Assembly: GCF_000311785.1 (NCBI RefSeq)
Contig: NZ_HE978546.1
Location: 62,001 to 126,000 of the forward strand
Length of the DNA: 64,000 bases
Direction: 5' to 3'
Source: Brevibacillus massiliensis
GTDB lineage: Bacteria > Bacillota > Bacilli > Brevibacillales > Brevibacillaceae
The translations under genes were made by a program, and so were the position numbers. Shown here piece after piece: positions 8,760 through 17,324 of the stretch. Numbering within the stretch: position 1 is the first letter of the stretch; every line of letters begins with the position of its first letter. The notes under the pieces are model-generated. The model did no database searches and had not been told where the DNA came from. It saw only the letters and a program-made list of their open reading frames with translations.

Positions 8760-9519
8760 CAGTCTCCACCTCCCCCAAGTACGCCTCGATCACTTCCTGG
8801 TTCTGCTGGACCTCATGGGGCAAGCCCTCGGCAATCTTTCTCCCGAAGTTCATCACCGTAATGTAGTCGGATATATTCATCACCAGCGACATATCGTGTT
8901 CGATCAAGAGAACGGTAATCCCCATCTCCTCCCTAAGCCGCCTGATCAGCCCACCCAGGTGTTCCGTTTCTGTCGGATTCATCCCGGCAACCGGCTCATC
9001 CAGCAGCAGCAGTTTGGGCTTGGTCATCAGCGCCCTGCCGATATCCACCATTTTTTGATAGCCAAAAGGAAGATTCCTCACCTCTTCACCGGCCATCTGC
9101 GACAGGCCGAGCAGCTCCAAGACTTCCTCCGCCCGGTTCCGGGCCGCTCTTTCCGATTTGCGAAACGACGGCAGGCGAAACGCGATCGCAAACGGATTTT
9201 GCTTGATCGCGGGATGCAGGCCGGTCAACAGGTTGTCGATCACGGACATTTTCGAGAACAGTTCGACGTTTTGAAAGCTGCGGGCGATTCCCAGGGAAAT
9301 GATCTGGTACGGCTTGTATCCGCCGATGTCCTCCCCTTGAAAACGGATGTGCCCAAAATGGGGAGTGTACAGTCGATTGATGCAGTTAAACGTGGTCGTT
9401 TTGCCCGCTCCGTTGGGGCCGATCAGCGAGTAAATCTGCCCTTCCCGCACCGTAAATGAAAGCTGGTTGATCGCCGTCAAGCCGCCGAAGGCAAGGGTCA
9501 CGTTCTCAAATGTTAACAA
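8746..9519 (-). CDS. livG: Branched-chain-type ABC transporter ATPase LivG
   Basis: A 257-residue ATPase with Walker A GPNGAGKTT, Walker B LLLLDEPVAGMNPTE and the LivG-specific C-terminal region ending in VIEAYLGE. The signature region is FGYQKMVDIGRALMTKP. The start is TTG at 9519, with GAGGTGA six bases upstream; no ATG gives an equally good site. It overlaps livM by 14 bases and livF by 14 bases, so the three are translationally coupled. Confidence 0.93.
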   Translation of the reverse strand: MLTFENVTLAFGGLTAINQLSFTVREGQIYSLIGPNGAGKTTTFNCINRLYTPHFGHIRFQGEDIGGYKPYQIISLGIARSFQNVELFSKMSVIDNLLTGLHPAIKQNPFAIAFRLPSFRKSERAARNRAEEVLELLGLSQMAGEEVRNLPFGYQKMVDIGRALMTKPKLLLLDEPVAGMNPTETEHLGGLIRRLREEMGITVLLIEHDMSLVMNISDYITVMNFGRKIAEGLPHEVQQNQEVIEAYLGEVETGAGH

Positions 9520-10474
9520 ATGGGCTCACCTCGCCTTCCTCTCCGGTTTGCGCCGCTTGTGCCTGCCTTCTCCGCCGCTTCCACAGCGAGGCCAGCCCAT
9601 GCGGCAAAAACAGGATGATCGCCCCCATCGCAAGGCCAATGACTGCATTGGTGACACCGATCCACCTATCGGTCATGTACGGCAAAAGCGTCAGCAGCGC
9701 CGCACCGAGGATCGATCCCGGCAAAGAAGCAAGGCCGCCGACGACAATCATCGCCAGGATCAAAAACGACGTCGTCAGGGTGAAGTCGTTCGGACTGATA
9801 AAGCCGACCATGAAGACGTAGAGTCCGCCGGCCAAGCCGGTGAAGAAAGCGCTGAGGGCAAACATGAACGCCTTGTACAAGGGAACGTTGATGCCCATGA
9901 CCTCGGCTGCGATCTCGCTTTCACGGATCGCGATAAACGCTCTGCCCAAACGGCTGTGGATCAGGTTGTAGATGATCCAGGCCAAAAATGCGGTGACGAA
10001 GACGACCAGATAGTAAAACGGCGTGCTGCCGGCAAATAAACCCGGCTTTTTGACCGATATCCCGGCAAACCCGCCGGTCAAGGAGTCCCATTTCATCGCG
10101 ATCAGCGGAATCGACACGGCAAATCCCAGCGTGGCGACGGCGAGAAAGTGTCCTTTTAGTCTGACAGCCGGAATCCCGATGAGCAGCCCGATCACCCCTG
10201 TCACCACGCCGCCGAGCGGCAGGGCAAGCCAGAATGCGACCCCCAGCTTGGTGGAAAAAATGGCCGCGGCATATGCTCCGATAGCCAAAAACCCGGAGTG
10301 GCCGACGGAGATTTGGCCCCCGTACCCGGTCAGGAGGTTAAGCGCCATCGCCGATATGGCGTTGATGCCCACCATGTTGATCAGGATGATGTAGTAGTTG
10401 GAGCCGCCGACGATCACCGGATAGAGAAGAATCAGGATCGCCGGCAGCCAGAGCCATTTATGCTGCAGGAGCAT
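9506..10474 (-). CDS. livM: Branched-chain-type ABC transporter permease LivM
   Basis: A membrane protein of about 322 residues with 8-10 helices. It contains MALNLLTGYGGQISVGHSGF and the EAA-like cytoplasmic loop SRLGRAFIAIRESEIAAEVMGIN, both diagnostic of LivM. The C-terminus is very basic (LWKRRRRQAQAAQ). I place the start at ATG 10474; a GTG two codons upstream (10480) is nearly as good. It begins 11 bases after livH ends. The open frame extends much further upstream but there it runs antisense to nothing conserved and overlaps livH, so it is not coding. Confidence 0.9.
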   Translation of the reverse strand: MLLQHKWLWLPAILILLYPVIVGGSNYYIILINMVGINAISAMALNLLTGYGGQISVGHSGFLAIGAYAAAIFSTKLGVAFWLALPLGGVVTGVIGLLIGIPAVRLKGHFLAVATLGFAVSIPLIAMKWDSLTGGFAGISVKKPGLFAGSTPFYYLVVFVTAFLAWIIYNLIHSRLGRAFIAIRESEIAAEVMGINVPLYKAFMFALSAFFTGLAGGLYVFMVGFISPNDFTLTTSFLILAMIVVGGLASLPGSILGAALLTLLPYMTDRWIGVTNAVIGLAMGAIILFLPHGLASLWKRRRRQAQAAQTGEEGEVSPFVNI

Positions 10475-10485
10475 TTTCACGCGCT

Positions 10486-11355
10486 TCACACCTTTCTTGC
10501 CTGGCTGACGCCAAATAAGCCATTGGGGCGAACGTAGAGAATCAGGACGATCAGCAGAAAGACAAACGGAGCTTTCAGTTCCGCAGATACATAGGTAGCG
10601 ATCAGATTTTCCAGCACGCCGATGCACAAGCCTCCGGCGACTGCCCCGGGCAGGCTGACAAATCCGCCCAGTACGGCAGCGGCAAACGCCAAAATCGCAA
10701 TTTCCTGCATCATATTGGGATCGAGGAAGGTGATCGGCGCGATCAGCATGCCGGCTACTCCGCCCAAAACAGCGCCAATGGCCCAGGTCCAGGTAAAGAT
10801 CCCCGTCACCTTGATGCCCATCAATTCGGATGTCTGCATGTCCTGGGCCGCCGCCCGCATCGCCAGTCCCGTCCGCGTGTACTGGAACAGTACGTAAAAA
10901 ACACCCATTAATAGCAGAGAGACACACAAGACGAATATCTCGTTAGGCTTGATGTACACCTGTCCCAGTTGCAGCGGCTCCCCCGATATCGCCTCCGGAT
11001 AGCCGACGGGAACATATCCCCAGATGATTCCCGCCACCCCGCGGATCACCATGTAGAGCGCCAGCGTCAGCACCAGTTGATTCAACAGCGGCGCCCGCTG
11101 CACGGGCTTCATGATGAACCGCTGGATCACGGTGCCGAGCACAGCCGCAAACAACAGGGCGAGCAGGAAGGCAGCGTAGTAAGGAAGTCCATATCGTTGA
11201 AGCAAGATGTAGCTGACGAACGTCGTCAACATCGCCATTTCTCCTTGGGCAAAATTCACGACGTCTGTCGTTTTGTAGATCAGCACCAGCCCCAGTGCCG
11301 CCAAACCGTAGATGCAGCCAATGGTCAATCCGCTTGCAATGGTTTGCAAAAGCAT
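10486..11355 (-). CDS. livH: Branched-chain-type ABC transporter permease LivH
   Basis: A 289-residue permease, first gene of the operon livHMGFK plus acyl-CoA synthetase. It starts MLLQTIASGLTIGCIYGLAA and has the LivH loop (TRTGLAMRAAAQDMQTSELM). ATG 11355 has GGGGAAGG just upstream. The whole set spans 4814-11355 on one strand with overlaps or gaps under about 50 bases. Clusters of Liv-type ABC genes with an acyl-CoA ligase are known for uptake and activation of aromatic or aliphatic acids in other bacteria; which acid applies here cannot be read from the sequence. Confidence 0.9.
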   Translation of the reverse strand: MLLQTIASGLTIGCIYGLAALGLVLIYKTTDVVNFAQGEMAMLTTFVSYILLQRYGLPYYAAFLLALLFAAVLGTVIQRFIMKPVQRAPLLNQLVLTLALYMVIRGVAGIIWGYVPVGYPEAISGEPLQLGQVYIKPNEIFVLCVSLLLMGVFYVLFQYTRTGLAMRAAAQDMQTSELMGIKVTGIFTWTWAIGAVLGGVAGMLIAPITFLDPNMMQEIAILAFAAAVLGGFVSLPGAVAGGLCIGVLENLIATYVSAELKAPFVFLLIVLILYVRPNGLFGVSQARKV

Positions 11356-11505
11356 TCCCGGCCTTCCCCTCCCCGTCTTTTCTCCTCGATTTGTACTATG
11401 TATATGGAGGCACGTCCCAAAAATATGCCTGCAGCAGTCATGGTGTTCAGCATGATACATATGTGCTATTATACTAATAACCAATCATCCTATGTTTGGA
11501 GGTAT
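11356..11505. promoter_or_regulatory. Divergent promoter region, liv operon / GntR regulator
   Basis: About 150 AT-rich bases separate livH (minus) from the GntR gene (plus). For the plus strand TATACT-like bases near 11470-11476 fit a -10 box. The CATATGTATC and GATACATATG segments (around 11400 and 11454-11463) form related repeats that could be GntR sites. No experimental support; boxes were picked by eye. Confidence 0.4.
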
Positions 11506-12210
11506 ATGTTTTTGGCACTGCAAAAACCAAATCGATTGTCCCTGGTTGAACAAGTGGCAGCACAACTGGAATCCCTGATTGAATCGGGACAGTGGTATGT
11601 AGGCATGCGCATTCCGGCTGAACCGGAGCTGGTCGCCGAGCTGGGCGTCAGCCGCAACACATTGCGCGAAGCGATCAGGGCCCTGGTTCATGCCGGGCTG
11701 CTTGCGACAAAACAGGGCGATGGCACGTACGTCTGTTCCGCAAGCGCTCTGGGAGCCGTACTCAAGCGACGAATTAGACAGTCAAATATCCTGGAGACGC
11801 TGGAAGTCCGGTATGCGCTGGAACGGGAAGCGGCATGTCTGGCCGCGGCAAGACGCACGGAGGAAGACATCGAAGCGATGCGTTCCCATTTGCTCGTCTG
11901 CGATACCGCCATGAAAAGCGGGGATCTCCAGGCTTATACGGAATCGGACATCAGGCTGCACCAAGCGATTGTACAGGCCGCGCACAACAGCGTACTGATC
12001 GAACTGTACGAGCACATGACAGAGGCTTTGCACCTGTCGATCAACAGTCAGTCGGAATGTACGCTGCATCTTGAAACCCATCAAAACATCCACCAAAAAC
12101 TGGTGGAAGCGATCGTTGAAAAAAATGCAGCCGAAGCAATGGAAGCTGTACATGAGTACATCGAAAAAGTCAAGGGAGAAATACAACTGGAGTTGGAGGA
12201 AGAATCATGA
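11506..12210 (+). CDS. GntR-family (FadR/FCD type) transcriptional regulator
   Basis: A 234-residue regulator. The winged helix contains MRIPAEPELVAELGVSRNTL and REAIRALVHAGLL, then the wing TKQGDGTYV; the C-terminal FCD domain has YTESDIRLHQAIVQAAHN. ATG 11506 lies close to a GGAGG site, and a TTG two codons later (11512) has better spacing. It is divergent from the liv operon, which it probably controls, and its stop overlaps the start of the CynX-type transporter gene (ATGA). It could also govern that gene, which is now broken. Confidence 0.88.
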   Translation: MFLALQKPNRLSLVEQVAAQLESLIESGQWYVGMRIPAEPELVAELGVSRNTLREAIRALVHAGLLATKQGDGTYVCSASALGAVLKRRIRQSNILETLEVRYALEREAACLAAARRTEEDIEAMRSHLLVCDTAMKSGDLQAYTESDIRLHQAIVQAAHNSVLIELYEHMTEALHLSINSQSECTLHLETHQNIHQKLVEAIVEKNAAEAMEAVHEYIEKVKGEIQLELEEES

Positions 12211-13422
12211 GTGCTCCAGCAAAAATGCAATCTGCCGCCAGGACTGACGCCTGCGAAAAACGATGGCTGCTGGTCCTTGGCATTTTATTTATCGGAGCAG
12301 TCCTGCGGGCGCCGCTCACATCTGTCGGGCCATTGGCAGGATCGATTCGCGATAGCCTGGGGATCTCCAATGCGATGGCCGGGATCCTGACGACTTTGCC
12401 CTTGCTTGCTTTTGCGCTGCTTTCGCCGTTTGCTCCCAAACTGTCCCGCCGCTTTGGGATGGAGCCGGTGCTGTTCGCCGCTTTAGCCTTACTGACCGTC
12501 GGGATCGGCCTTCGGTCCCTGGCCGGAATCGGAACCTTGTTTCTCGGCACCATCCTGCTTGGCCTGGCCATCGCCGTCTGCAATGTCCTTTTGCCCGGCT
12601 TGATCAAAAGAGAGTTTTCGGACAAAATCGGAATGATGACAGGCGTCTATTCGGTATCGATGAATCTCTGCGGCGCCATCGCTTCCGGCATCAGCGTTCC
12701 CATTGCCTTGGAACTGGGCCTCGGCTGGCACGGAGCACTTGGGTTCTGGGGAATCCTGTCCATCGTCTCTCTCCTCTTCTGGCTGCCGCAGATGCGTTCC
12801 CGCCGCCAACCGACGGCCGCGGCCGTGAGCGCGAAAGGGACGGAGACAGTCAATCTCTGGCGGTCGGGGTTGGCTTGGCAGGTAACGCTCTTTATGGGCC
12901 TGCAATCCCTGCTCTTTTACACGGTAATCGCCTGGCTCCCGGAAATTATGAAACAGCAGGGACTCGCCGCCGATTATTCCGGATGGATGCTGTCGCTGAT
13001 GCAGTTTTCCGTACTGCCGTTTACATTCCTCGTCCCGATCGTCGCCGGCCGTCTGGCCAATCAGCAGTTATTGGCTGCGTTTACCGCGGCGCTGTTTTTT
13101 CTTCGGGGTACTGGGCGTGCTCTACGGCAGTACGGCGCTGATGCCGCTGTGGGTGATCATGATGGGAATTGGCGCGGGATCCGCCTTTAGTCTGTCGATG
13201 ATGTTTTTCGGCCTTCGCACCAGGACGGCGCACCAATCGGCAGAGCTGTCAGGCATGGCGCAATCATTCGGATACCTCCTGGCTGCCGTGGGACCGACGC
13301 TGTTTGGCTACCTGCACGATGCCACACACGGTTGGACGGTGCCGCTGCATATGCTCGGCGCAGTGGCGATCCTCCTCTTCATCTTCGGCCTTGGCGCAGG
13401 CAGAAATCGCTATGTAAGTTGA
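12207..13422 (+). pseudogene. CynX/NimT-type MFS transporter, frameshifted
   Basis: The first frame gives 12 to 13 kb of good MFS sequence (LRAPLTSVGPLAGSIRD, then GLAIAVCNVLLPGLIKREFS), typical of the cyanate/2-nitroimidazole transporter group (CynX, NimT, YycB). Near 13095-13100, within a run of six T, the reading moves by one base. The rest (GVLYGSTALMPLWVIMMG to the stop at 13422) continues in the next frame. Removing one T would restore a protein of about 404 residues, the normal family length. It is therefore either a recent mutation or a homopolymer sequencing error. It is translationally coupled to the upstream GntR gene. Confidence 0.82.
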
Positions 13423-13522
13423 AGAAAAAACCATCGCAAATTGGTATGACGAGGGAGTGCATACAGTTATCCTGGCAGGTTTGCGATTTTCGGACATCCT
13501 AAAATAGAAAGGAAGAGAAGAG

Positions 13523-13730
13523 ATGTTCAACAAAATACTCGTCCAAAGCTGGCGGCTTTGGGCTGATTGTCGTCGGCAGCCGGGGGCTTAGCGGCATCAA
13601 GGAAATGATGCTCGGCAGCGTCAGCCATAAGGTTTCCCAGTTGGCAAGCTGTCCGGTGTTGATCGTGAATTTACAGGTTTTTACAGGTGGTCCGTTTGCG
13701 AAAAACCATCCCGCGTGCCTTCATGGGTGA
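13523..13730 (+). pseudogene. Universal stress protein gene with internal deletion
   Basis: A GAAAGGAAGAG site precedes an ATG that encodes MFNKILV, the usual start of UspA-family proteins. Immediately afterwards, in another frame, comes a typical UspA C-terminus: FGLIVVGSRGLSGIKEMMLG, then SVSHKVSQLASCPVLIVN, including the G-2x-G-9x-G(S/T) ATP-binding pattern. Roughly 80-90 central codons are missing, so an out-of-frame internal deletion joined the two ends. Literal translation from the ATG stops after 22 codons. A terminator hairpin follows. Confidence 0.8.
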
Positions 13731-13748
13731 TTCGGGATGTCCTTTTTC
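13705..13748 (+). terminator. Terminator of the deleted universal stress gene
   Basis: CATCCCG at 13707-13713 pairs with CGGGATG at 13733-13739, followed by CCTTTTT on the plus strand. Confidence 0.6.
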
Positions 13749-13766
13749 CATCGTTATTATCTCTAG

Positions 13767-15315
13767 AAGTCCGGTGAAAAAGTCCGCCTAAGCAGGCTTT
13801 TCCCACGGTGTTGCCGAATTATACGGTAACAATGAATTGAAAGAGTGATGGAATATGAAAGCTCATAAGTCATCGGCCATCCAGCCTCAGATGTTTCAAT
13901 TTGTGGACATGGATGAACTTGTGCCAAAAAAGCATATCCTGCGTCAAATCAACGAAGCGCTTGATTTTTCCATCGTCCATGATTGGGTGGCGCCGCTATA
14001 TACGGAACGTACCGGCCGCCCGGCCGCTGACCCGGAGCGAATGGTTCGACTGATGCTGCTTTCGTATCTGTTCAACCACTCCGAACGCGAATTGTATCAG
14101 CTGCTGCCCATGCATGCGGGCTATTTGTGGTTTTGCGGATTGGACTTCGAATCCGTCCTGCGCCCGGATCCATCGCGGCCGTCCCTGCCGGATCGGACGA
14201 CCTTGGTGAAGACCCGGAAATTATGGCGAAAACACGGCATTTTCGACAGGCTCATGAAACATGTCGTCGACCAGTGCATTGCTGCCGGATTGGTTCAGTC
14301 CGATGTGCACGTAGGCGTCGACGGCACCCAGGTACGGGCTAACGCGTCCATCCACAGCTTGAAAGAAATCACCCTGGCCCCGGTGGAGTCGATTGAGGAT
14401 TACCTGACCCGCATGGCCCGGCAAGATGAAGAGACTGATTGCGCCGCCCATGATTCCGATGATGACAGACAGCCGCCCGCACCGCCCGCGCGAAAAGAGC
14501 GGCGGCTGGAAGACGAAGCGACGCATGAAGATTTTCATGGCAAAACCTTCTCCAACAAGACCCACCGCAGCGTGACGGACCCGGATGCCCGCTTGTACAA
14601 AAAGAGCAATGGTTAGGAAGCGCATTTGCGGTATTTGGTGCACCATGTAACGGATGTCCAGTCCGGCGTCATTTTGTCTACGCAAGCGAGCATCGCGTCC
14701 GGGACGGCTGAGCGCGAGACGAGTTTGCAGCAACTGGCCGCGATTCGCTTTGCCCATCCACAAATCCGGATTCGTACGCTCTCTGCCGATAAAGCCTATG
14801 GAACGACCGATTATCTGCAAGCACTGTGCGAGCAAGGGATTGTTCCCTTGGTGTCGCTCCGCAATCTGATACTGGAAGATACACCTGCCTGGAAACGTCA
14901 AACGAACGATCCGGAACGACAACGCAAGCGGTTGGCGAAAATCCAGGAAGTACACATCCGAAACAGAGCCAAACGGATTCAGCTAACGGGTTCTTACCGT
15001 CATCTGCAAAAGTTACGAACCCGCTGTGAGCATGTGTTTGCTGAAAGCAAAGTGGCGCATGGCATGGATCGTGCACGGAGCCGCGGACTCGACTGCATGC
15101 AAGAACAGGCGCTACTGACGGCGATCGTTCAAAATCTGAAAAGACTATGCCGGTTTGGAAAAAAGCGACCTCAAACTGGTATGTCGGCATGCCAAAAAAC
15201 GAAATCCGTGATGACAGAGGCGTTGTCACGCCTACTCATTTCAGCGCTGGCTGAGTTGTTTTACTCGTTTTGCATGTCGATCAGACGGCTACAACTGCAC
15301 TAATTCACCGGACTT
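13767..15315 (+). mobile_element. IS1182-family insertion sequence
   Basis: An element of about 1549 bp. The ends carry the inverted repeat AAGTCCGGTGAA (13767-13778) and its reverse complement (15304-15315). Both ends are flanked by CTAG (13763-13766 and 15316-15319), a possible 4-bp target duplication that is itself palindromic; because CTAG also continues the inverted symmetry (TCTAGA), the exact outer boundary is uncertain by 4-5 bases. It carries one transposase gene, which has an in-frame stop. It inserted just beyond the terminator of the deleted universal stress gene. Confidence 0.85.
13855..15303 (+). pseudogene. IS1182-family transposase interrupted by an amber codon
   Basis: The N-terminal DUF772-type domain (QMFQFVDMDELVPKKHILRQ; RPAADPERMVRLMLLSYLF; NHSERELYQLLPMH) is followed by the DDE catalytic region (HVGVDGTQVRANAS; RIRTLSADKAYGTTDYL; RTRCEHVFAESKVAHGMDRA). 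All 482 codons stay in one frame, but codon 254 (14614-14616) is TAG in GG-TTAG-GAAGC, where relatives usually have a Gln or Lys codon in a KKSNGxEA-like stretch. A single CAG to TAG change would explain it. The split lies between catalytic residues, so the copy should be inactive unless the stop is read through. Confidence 0.85.
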
Positions 15316-15460
15316 CTAGACATTTTCCTGCAATTTTGCCTGGACATTCTTAAGCTGGAAGACTTGGCGACAGGTCATGTGCTTATCGCCAGTAAACAAC
15401 CGGAATCAATAAGGCTCCGCCAAAAGATGGGCAGAGCCTCAAGCTTGCAAGACGATTATT

Positions 15461-15628
15461 TCAGGCCAACGGCTTTTCTAACTGCGTGAGGGATACCCCG
15501 GGCGCCACTTCCACCTCCGTAACCTCAATAAAACCATTCTTGCGATATAAATTTTACGCCGGAACACTTTTGGAACCGGTGGAGACTGTTATTTTCAAAT
15601 GATTGGCAATTCCTTCACGAATTTTCAT
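15461..15628 (-). pseudogene. GNAT acetyltransferase remnant
   Basis: About 56 codons of the C-terminal part of a GNAT N-acetyltransferase: LKITVSTGSKSVPA, then stop TAA, then NLYRKNGFIEVTEVEVAPG. The pattern (…V-STGN…A-NLYRKNGF…E) is the acetyl-CoA-binding end of this family. The in-frame stop lies between two conserved parts and no N-terminal half was found upstream, so it is a relic. The flank 15321-15460, between the IS end and this relic, holds an imperfect hairpin (about 15410-15440) and nothing else I recognise. Confidence 0.6.
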
Positions 15629-15745
15629 CATCTTCGTGCTGCCTCCCCATCGCTGTCGCAAACGTATTCTTCCATATCTGCAGCAGCTATTAGCAATCAT
15701 CTGAGCCTCCAATCTTCACTTGAAGGAAAAAGAAAACGGTTCATC

Positions 15746-17191
15746 CTAATGAAGCCAATGATACATCACTTCTGGCGTTTCTTCCTTTGGACCGGCAGGC
15801 AGCAGAAAACGGCCAGGATTGGACCATGAACGGATCGGGACGGATTTATCGGAAATGATCACCTCGGTACCCAGTGAGACAAAAGAGTACAATTCCTCCA
15901 CATCCTCGTTGGACAGGCGAATGCATCCGAGCGACACTGATTGCCCAATGCTTTTCGGATTGTTGGTTCCGTGTATGGCATATCCCTCATTGTCAAAAAT
16001 GAATCCGCGCGAGCCATAGATATGATCGTGTCCGCGGGGCCGGTTGATCTTTTGCAGGATGGTAAAATAGCCCTCCGGTGTGGCATTCTCTTTGCCGATG
16101 CCGATCGCAAATCGCCGCACCGGATGGGAGCCGCTCACCAGCGACAAGCTGTACGAGCCTTGGTGAATGTATATTTGCAGCGGTTGAAGCGGCACAGCCG
16201 GTTCGGGATAAGCGGGTAACGGCAAAACCTCGCTCATGCTTGCCCACGCTTGCTCGGGGCGAAACGCTTCAGGACGATAGGTCCAAGCCGGGCTGCTGCC
16301 GTTTTCCTCAACGATGGATGGCTGAGGGATGGCTGACAATATGTTGTCTGGGTATCCGGCTGCCAAGTCCTGCAATTGGAGCGGCAGGCGGCCTTTGCGC
16401 TGGTAGGTGCGGTATAGCGCGTTTCGCAGCGTGAGAACTTGTTCCAAAGTGCGCTGCTCTGTGGCGAGCGCCTTTTTCGCCGTCTGTATGAGCGGCTCTT
16501 TATCGCATGTCGGACAATTCCGAGGATACCATTTCTGCCCCAATATGCTGTGATTGTCCGGGTTGTACTCCATAATGCCTTTGATCCGTGTCGGTTGATA
16601 AAACAACAAAGGCGTATAGAGCGGTACGCCCTCCGTTTCCGGTACGAGAATCACGGAATACGGTTTGTGCAAAGCCGGACGGCGGGAACGCAAATACTGC
16701 AGCACCTGCTCTTTTACCTGTGTGTCAGGCATTTGATCGGGGACGGCTATCACCTCTACGTGTTTGCTTTGCGAAGGTTTTTCTGTCGCAGGCGGCCGCA
16801 TTTCTGCCGTCTTTGCATTTTGCGGCAGCTGCTGAACGTGTTCGCCAACGGAAACCGGGAAACAAAGGATCGTAGCAACAACGGCTAATAGTCCGCTAAT
16901 CGAGCGAAACAGACCGGGAATCAACCGCTTTTTTTGTTTGCGCAGCAGGTTTTGGTAAGCTTCCCGCGCTTCCTCGCTAAATTCGCCAGGTTTGGTATGC
17001 AGCGCTTTGCGATAGGCTTCGAGTGCTTCCTTTTCTTTCCCCCGTTTTTCCCATTCACGGCCAAGAAACAGCCAGCCCACAGTCTCTTCAGGATGTTGTT
17101 TCACGAAAGATAGATGAAAAACCAGATCATCATGATCGGGATAGGTTAACAAAAAGGTAGCTTTTTCCTGCAGAAATTGGGCTTTGTTCAC
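15746..17191 (-). CDS. Membrane-anchored L,D-transpeptidase (YkuD domain)
   Basis: About 481 residues. The first ~110 residues resemble a tetratricopeptide-like helical repeat (GWLFLGREWEKRGKEKEALE; AYRKALHTKPGEFSEEAREA), followed by one membrane helix (ISGLLAVVATILCFPVSVG). The long extracytoplasmic part ends with a YkuD catalytic domain: IHGTNNPKSIGQSVSLGCIR contains the HGT and the SxGCIR active-site Cys. It should cross-link peptidoglycan outside the membrane, 3-3 style, or anchor proteins. The start is GTG 17191 with GGGAGG upstream; a TTG two codons earlier is possible. An N-terminal TPR domain inside the cell is unusual for this family and may bind a partner. Confidence 0.85.
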   Translation of the reverse strand: MNKAQFLQEKATFLLTYPDHDDLVFHLSFVKQHPEETVGWLFLGREWEKRGKEKEALEAYRKALHTKPGEFSEEAREAYQNLLRKQKKRLIPGLFRSISGLLAVVATILCFPVSVGEHVQQLPQNAKTAEMRPPATEKPSQSKHVEVIAVPDQMPDTQVKEQVLQYLRSRRPALHKPYSVILVPETEGVPLYTPLLFYQPTRIKGIMEYNPDNHSILGQKWYPRNCPTCDKEPLIQTAKKALATEQRTLEQVLTLRNALYRTYQRKGRLPLQLQDLAAGYPDNILSAIPQPSIVEENGSSPAWTYRPEAFRPEQAWASMSEVLPLPAYPEPAVPLQPLQIYIHQGSYSLSLVSGSHPVRRFAIGIGKENATPEGYFTILQKINRPRGHDHIYGSRGFIFDNEGYAIHGTNNPKSIGQSVSLGCIRLSNEDVEELYSFVSLGTEVIISDKSVPIRSWSNPGRFLLPAGPKEETPEVMYHWLH

Positions 17192-17273
17192 CTGCAATTC
17201 CTCCCTACTGTTGTTTATCGGAAAATTTAGGGAATGGTGTTAGATGGCCGGGATTGCAGGTGCACGAAAATAG

Positions 17274-17303
17274 AAAAAGCCGGCGATCACCAAACCGCCA
17301 GCT
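17274..17303 (-). terminator. Terminator of the dehydrogenase-aminotransferase-ABC operon
   Basis: On the minus strand AGCTGGCG pairs with CGCCGGCT across a 10-base loop, followed by TTTTTC. It closes the five-gene operon that starts at 22252. Confidence 0.75.
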
Positions 17304-17324
17304 TCCAAACTTGTTTAAACAAAA

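Noticed and set aside
10969-11505. Long upstream extension of the GntR regulator frame into livH
   Set aside because: Antisense to livH and rich in His/Gln/Arg; the ribosome site at about 11499-11503 fixes the start near 11506.
13095-13100. T6 tract as a phase-variation switch in the CynX-type gene
   Set aside because: Six T is too short for typical slipped-strand switching; mutation or sequencing error is simpler.
13433-13493. ATCGCAAA/TTTGCGAT inverted repeat after the CynX-type gene
   Set aside because: Loop of about 45 bases and no T-run; not convincing as terminator or operator.
15321-15450. Plus-strand stretch reading DILKLEDLATGHVLIASKQP after the IS
   Set aside because: Looks protein-like but I cannot name a family, and no matching part exists on the other side of the IS.
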